Of a stretch of DNA of 33,850 bases, positions 32,812-33,850 are shown piece after piece (within the stretch, counting starts at the first letter, position 1; each line of letters starts with the position of its first letter). The translations under genes were made by a program, and so were the position numbers. Origin of the DNA: Paracoccaceae bacterium (lineage in GTDB: Bacteria; Pseudomonadota; Alphaproteobacteria; Rhodobacterales; Rhodobacteraceae); assembly GCA_006844665.1 (NCBI GenBank), contig SPJP01000027.1:1-33850 (forward strand). The letters run 5' to 3'. The notes under the pieces are model-generated. The model ran no database searches. It was not told where the DNA came from and saw nothing but the letters and a program-made list of their open reading frames with translations.

Positions 32812-33850
32812 ATGCCTACTGAAAAGCTGTCATTCCCCGGTCATTCTGGCGCGACCCTGGCCGCGCGGCTGGATCTGCCCGAAGGCCCGGTTCTGGCCAC
32901 CGCCTTGTTTGCCCATTGCTTCACCTGCTCTAAAGACATCCCCGCTGCTCGCCGGATCGCAGCACGTCTGGCGGCCATGGGGATCGCGGTTCTGCGGTTT
33001 GATTTCACCGGGTTGGGCCATTCGGAAGGCGAGTTCAAGAACACCACGTTTACCAGCAATGCCGAGGATCTGATTGCCGCCGCAAACGCGCTGGCTGCCC
33101 GCGACATGGCCCCCAGCCTGCTGATCGGCCATTCCCTAGGCGGGGCTGCAATGCTGCGCGTCGCAGGCGATATCCCAAGCGCCAAGGCCGTGGTCACCCT
33201 GGGTGCGCCCTTTGATCCGGGCCATGTGACCCATAATTTCGGCAACGCACTGGACCAGATTGAAAGCCAAGGTCAGGCCGAGGTGCATTTGGGCGGCCGT
33301 CCCATCACCATTGGCCGGGACTTCGTGCGCGATGTTGCGGCCTCGGCCCTCGGGCCCCGGATTGCGGCGATGAAACCGGCGCTGCTGGTCATGCACGCGC
33401 CCCAGGATGATGTGGTCGGCGTGGAAAACGCGACCCAGATCTTTGTGGCGGCCAAACACCCCAAAAGCTTTGTCACCTTGGATGATGCCGATCACCTGAT
33501 CAGCCGGACCGAGGATGCCGAATATGCAGCAAACGTGATCGCCGCCTGGGCGGGCCGTTATCTGGACCTGCCACGCCCCGCCCCGCCTATCGGCGCGCCC
33601 GAGGGCGTGACCCGCGTGGTAGAGGCCGATCCAAGGGGGTTCCTGCAAGATGTCCATGCCGGGCCCAAGCACCACATTCTGGCCGACGAGCCTTTGGCTT
33701 ACGGCGGCGACGACAAGGGCCTGACCCCGTACCAGCTGCTGGCCGCCGGGCTTGGGGCCTGCACTTCGATGACCATCCGGATGTATGCGCGGCGCAAGGG
33801 CTGGCCGCTCGACAGCGTCTCGGTCGATGTGACCCATGACAAGGTCCATG
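32812..33850 (+). CDS. Alpha/beta hydrolase-OsmC fusion protein, partial
   Basis: Open to the window end (346 codons) and so absent from the ORF track. Start ATG 32812 (MPTEKLSFPGHSGATLAARL) has an ACGGAG RBS. Residues 1-250 are an alpha/beta hydrolase with nucleophile S108 (GHSLGG), an acid in the APQDD segment (about D199-D200) and H228 (DADHLI). From about 280 an OsmC domain starts (HILADEPLAYGGDDKGLTPYQLL) with the peroxidatic Cys C317 (GACTSMT). The second OsmC Cys lies beyond the window. This two-domain layout occurs in several Proteobacteria. A role in organic-hydroperoxide or thiol detoxification is possible, but the substrate is unknown. Confidence 0.9.
   Translation, partial: MPTEKLSFPGHSGATLAARLDLPEGPVLATALFAHCFTCSKDIPAARRIAARLAAMGIAVLRFDFTGLGHSEGEFKNTTFTSNAEDLIAAANALAARDMAPSLLIGHSLGGAAMLRVAGDIPSAKAVVTLGAPFDPGHVTHNFGNALDQIESQGQAEVHLGGRPITIGRDFVRDVAASALGPRIAAMKPALLVMHAPQDDVVGVENATQIFVAAKHPKSFVTLDDADHLISRTEDAEYAANVIAAWAGRYLDLPRPAPPIGAPEGVTRVVEADPRGFLQDVHAGPKHHILADEPLAYGGDDKGLTPYQLLAAGLGACTSMTIRMYARRKGWPLDSVSVDVTHDKVH

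Overview
The window looks like a chromosomal segment of a marine Roseobacter-group alphaproteobacterium (Rhodobacterales). The evidence is a complete RcGTA-type gene transfer agent (GTA) head-tail cluster, a roseobacter-type DMSP lyase (dddP), a glnB-glnA pair, long alphaproteobacterial-style ribosomal protein L9, and many 4-bp ATGA overlaps. I compared no databases; assignments rest on motifs, length and gene order.

Region 1 (1-14444, minus strand): a GTA cluster in canonical order. It runs from a small terminase-like ORF and large terminase through portal, orfg3.5, prohead protease, capsid, connector/stopper/terminator, tail tube, tail chaperones, a very short tape measure, distal tail, Fe-S-type hub, NlpC/P60 peptidase and the 1316-aa host-specificity protein, ending in a DUF2793 gene cut by the window edge. 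No integrase, lysogeny repressor or att site is visible. Just upstream is a near-consensus sigma70-type promoter (-35 TTGACA, 17-nt spacer, -10 TATACC) followed within about 20 nt by a perfect 12-bp intrinsic terminator hairpin. GTA transcription from that promoter would have to pass this terminator. This is the most notable regulatory arrangement in the window. A second large stem-loop separates the capsid gene from orfg6.

Region 2 (14632-20443): cell-envelope and fatty-acid genes on the minus strand (fabD-fabG, acpP, fabF-mltG), interrupted by a plus-strand membrane-anchored protein with a DUF2726-like C-terminus. Strong terminators separate these units.

Region 3 (20569-24086): the rpsF-rpsR-rplI ribosomal operon on the plus strand, a small secreted protein, then tRNA-Leu(UAG) and tig (trigger factor) on the minus strand, 28 nt apart.

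Region 4 (24199-28395): a degenerate Hint-domain protein, bifunctional NAD(P)HX repair enzyme, and the nitrogen pair glnB-glnA with an intercistronic hairpin. PII Tyr51 and glutamine synthetase Tyr397 (the uridylylation and adenylylation sites) are both present.

Region 5 (28452-33850): a small two-TM protein behind a CtrA-like box, dddP (DMSP to DMS plus acrylate), a six-TM protein with six near-identical Sel1 repeats of cysteine-paired (Hcp-like) type, a DUF2934 protein with a histone-H1-like basic tail, and an alpha/beta-hydrolase-OsmC fusion that runs off the window end and is absent from the ORF track.
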